A stretch of DNA of 64,000 bases from Acidobacteriota bacterium. Lineage in GTDB: Bacteria; Acidobacteriota; Terriglobia; Bryobacterales; Bryobacteraceae. Position numbers and translations under genes: made by a program. Positions within the stretch are counted from its first letter, which is position 1. Every line of letters begins with the position of its first letter. This document shows positions 61,953 to 64,000 of this stretch, in pieces. The stretch covers positions 80,249 through 144,248 of the forward strand of contig JAFDVZ010000008.1 in the NCBI GenBank assembly GCA_018268715.1. The letters are read 5' to 3'. Below the pieces are notes generated by a model. It was not told the origin of the DNA, made no database searches, and saw nothing but the letters and a program-made list of their open reading frames with translations.

Positions 61953-63959
61953 TTATTCCACAGACCGCGCCCGCAGCGGTATCGCGACCAGCACCCAGGC
62001 AATTGCCGCAAAGCCCAACAGCGACAGCCATCCACCGAGTGATTCGTACCAGGAAAAATCCTGGGCTCCGCCGCTCAACAGCCGTGTCAGCGAAGGCAGG
62101 TGCGCCACCGCCGCCACCGCCAGCAGGATGCCCAGAATCGCCTCCCCCGCGATCAGTCCGGAGGCCAGAAGTGTACCTTTCTCTTCGATAACGGCCCTCC
62201 GGCGGCCGTCGCTCACCGCCGACGCGCGATCGACCAGCCACTTCAGAACCCCGCCGACGAAGATGGCCGAGGTCGTGTCGAACGGCAGATACATGCCCAC
62301 GGCGATCAGCATCGGCGACCTGGCCCCGCACAGGATCAACGCCACCCCGAACGCCGCGCCGATAATCAGCAGCCCCCAGGCCATCTGCCCGCCGACGATC
62401 CCCTTGGTCAATTGCGCCATCAGTCCGGCCTGCGGCGCGGGCAACGATCGCCCCCCAATCCCCCCATCTGCCAGATTCGCCTGATGGAGAGCGATAATCG
62501 GCCCCATCAGGAAGAAGGCGAGCATGGCCACGGCGACAATCTCCACCACCTGCATCTTCCAGGGAGTCCCGCCCAGCAGATGCCCCGCCTTCAGATCCTG
62601 GATCAACGACCCCGACACCGAGCAGGCGACGCACACCACCGCCGCCACGCCCAACACCGCCGCCACGCCCGAGATTCCGGTCACTCCGATCGTCACCATC
62701 ATCAGCGCCGCAATCAGCAACGCCGACAGCGTCAAACCCGATAGTGGCTGATTCGAACTGCCCACCAACCCCACCAGGTAGCCGCCCACAGCCGCCAGCA
62801 GGAAGCCCGTCACCGTCATAGCCACGGCCGCCATGATCGCCGGCGCCCACCCTTGCGTGAAGTAGTAATAGATCCACGTGATCGGGACAATCAACACGAA
62901 AATTGAGAGGATCACCCACCGGACCGGAATGTCCCGATCCGTGCGCTCGCGATGTTCCGACTCGTGCGAGGCCCGGCTCGACGCCGCGAACGCTCCCTTC
63001 AGCGAGGCGATCAGCGAAGCGCGCATCGAGAACATCGTATTGGCCGCGCCCACCAGCATCATCCCCACCGCGATCGGGCGGACAATGTTGAACCACAGCG
63101 TGTAAGCCGCCAGCGACGGGTCGTTCGAACCGATCCGTCGCGGCAGGTCCGGATCGAAAAACAGCAGCAGCGGGATCACGATCCACCACGCCAGAACACC
63201 GCCCGAGAAGTTCACCGCCGCCAGCGTCGGCCCGATGATGTAACCGATGCCGATCAGCGCCGGAGACAGGCTCGGCGTCGACCACGGGATGCCGCCGTGA
63301 TGCGTCACATCGCCGATCGCCTTCCGCTCGAAGTCGAAGTGCTTCACCACCGACTGCGGGAACGCCTGGAATCCTTCGCTGTATTCCCGGAAGATCCGTA
63401 CGCCGAACGGGCTCTTCAGGAATTGGATCAGCCCGGCGAACCCCATCGCTCCGAAGATGTACTTCGGCGCATCGCCGGCCTCCTGGCCCGCCCGCACAAT
63501 CTCGACGCTCGCCACGCTTTCGGGAAACGGCAGGTCCGCCTCCACCACCAGGGCGCGGCGCAGCAGGATGATGAAGAACACGCCGATCAGCCCGCCGGCA
63601 AGCAGAATCAGCGACGCCTCCCAGTAATGCGAGCGGAGGTCGGTCCACAGGCGCACGCCGTTCAGGTCCACCATCATGAAGGCGGGGATGGTGAAGATCG
63701 CGCCCGCCACCAGCGCCTCGCCCACCGAAGCCGCCGTGCGGGCGATGTTCTGTTCGAGCAGTCCGCCCTTGAACGCCGGCAGCCGGAACAGCGCCATGGC
63801 AATCACCGCGGCGGGAATGGTGGCGGCCACCGTCTGCCCCGCCCGCATGCCCAGGTAGGCGTTTGCCGACCCGAACACAAGGGCGAGAAACAATCCGAGC
63901 GCAACCGCCTTCACCGTCATTTCGGGCGGGTTCTGTTTGGGGCCGGGGATGTCGGGCAT
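61953..63959 (-). CDS. OPT-family oligopeptide/metal-chelate transporter
   Basis: 668 residues, about 15 membrane segments. OPT-family features: PPEMTVKAVALGLFLALVFGSANAYLGMRAGQ at the N-terminus, GLIQFLKSP, and GIPWSTPSLSPALIGIGYIIG in the middle. The family moves small peptides or metal chelates across the inner membrane, driven by protons. ATG at 63959 has no strong ribosome site. The gene is upstream of the kinase on the same strand, with 103 bases between. Substrate not predictable. The remaining 41 bases to the right edge contain nothing identifiable. Confidence 0.87.
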   Translation of the reverse strand: MPDIPGPKQNPPEMTVKAVALGLFLALVFGSANAYLGMRAGQTVAATIPAAVIAMALFRLPAFKGGLLEQNIARTAASVGEALVAGAIFTIPAFMMVDLNGVRLWTDLRSHYWEASLILLAGGLIGVFFIILLRRALVVEADLPFPESVASVEIVRAGQEAGDAPKYIFGAMGFAGLIQFLKSPFGVRIFREYSEGFQAFPQSVVKHFDFERKAIGDVTHHGGIPWSTPSLSPALIGIGYIIGPTLAAVNFSGGVLAWWIVIPLLLFFDPDLPRRIGSNDPSLAAYTLWFNIVRPIAVGMMLVGAANTMFSMRASLIASLKGAFAASSRASHESEHRERTDRDIPVRWVILSIFVLIVPITWIYYYFTQGWAPAIMAAVAMTVTGFLLAAVGGYLVGLVGSSNQPLSGLTLSALLIAALMMVTIGVTGISGVAAVLGVAAVVCVACSVSGSLIQDLKAGHLLGGTPWKMQVVEIVAVAMLAFFLMGPIIALHQANLADGGIGGRSLPAPQAGLMAQLTKGIVGGQMAWGLLIIGAAFGVALILCGARSPMLIAVGMYLPFDTTSAIFVGGVLKWLVDRASAVSDGRRRAVIEEKGTLLASGLIAGEAILGILLAVAAVAHLPSLTRLLSGGAQDFSWYESLGGWLSLLGFAAIAWVLVAIPLRARSVE

Positions 63960-64000
63960 TACCCGGATTGTACACTTCGCCCGTGGGGCGCTATCGCATT

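Overview
The window is a chromosomal stretch of a G+C-rich Gram-negative bacterium, most likely an acidobacterium of the Bryobacterales/Solibacter type. This is inferred from gene content: an acidobacterial-type orphan MacB/FtsX permease, several DUF1080 and ThuA-like secreted proteins, Tat-exported carbohydrate enzymes, an MqnD-type menaquinone gene, and the block clpX-lon-engB-rho. No rRNA, tRNA, CRISPR array, integrase or insertion sequence was seen.

Layout. 1-2.8 kb (minus): flippase-like membrane protein, nrdR, and the 5' part of rpoD, which runs off the left edge. 3.0-6.7 kb (plus): an ECF sigma factor with a candidate autoregulated promoter, its zf-HC2 anti-sigma factor, and three small-helix/toastrack membrane proteins that look like one envelope-stress operon. 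6.9-11.8 kb (plus): a sugar-acid module made of a Tat-exported galactonate-dehydratase-like enolase, a secreted RraA-type aldolase, a DUF1080 protein, a glycine-zipper protein and a DASS carboxylate transporter. 11.8-16.8 kb: isochorismatase-fold protein, M48 protease, glutamine synthetase, YkgJ Cys-cluster protein and ThuA-like protein. 16.9-18.5 kb: GH51 arabinofuranosidase.

18.5-20.5 kb (plus): a compact cassette, by eye less G+C-rich than its flanks, of an OLD/RecF-type AAA ATPase and a DUF4276 (Toprim-like) protein. It looks like an anti-phage pair whose second gene carries a one-base frameshift. 20.5-24.3 kb (minus): a large two-domain beta-helix plus beta-propeller secreted protein and a CsgG/LptE-like protein. 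24.4-28.3 kb (minus): a four-gene operon of an MtaA/UroD-like protein, class III aminotransferase, Gfo/Idh/MocA oxidoreductase and a small orphan protein. 28.4-35.4 kb: NAD-type isocitrate dehydrogenase, small zinc-ribbon protein, AsmA-like protein and glnE. 35.6-43.3 kb: an RND efflux operon with a lipoprotein adaptor and two different permeases (MdtABC-like plan).

43.4-44.6 kb: an endonuclease/exonuclease/phosphatase-fold protein overlapping a small orphan gene. 44.6-52.3 kb: MacB-like permease, PafA-like phosphatase, small Cys protein, HEAT-repeat protein, mqnD, an orphan Hpt protein and a second DUF1080 protein. 52.4-58.5 kb (minus): clpX, lon, engB and rho, with a palindromic GTGGTCA-type repeat on each side of lon. 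58.6-64 kb (minus): hybrid histidine kinase with two receiver domains, and an OPT-family transporter.

The most interesting points are the frameshifted ATPase/DUF4276 cassette, the apparent relocation of a sugar-acid dehydratase and aldolase to the periplasm, the ECF-toastrack envelope operon, and the phosphodiesterase-fold/orphan gene pair. All functional assignments rest on motif recognition by eye; no database search was run.
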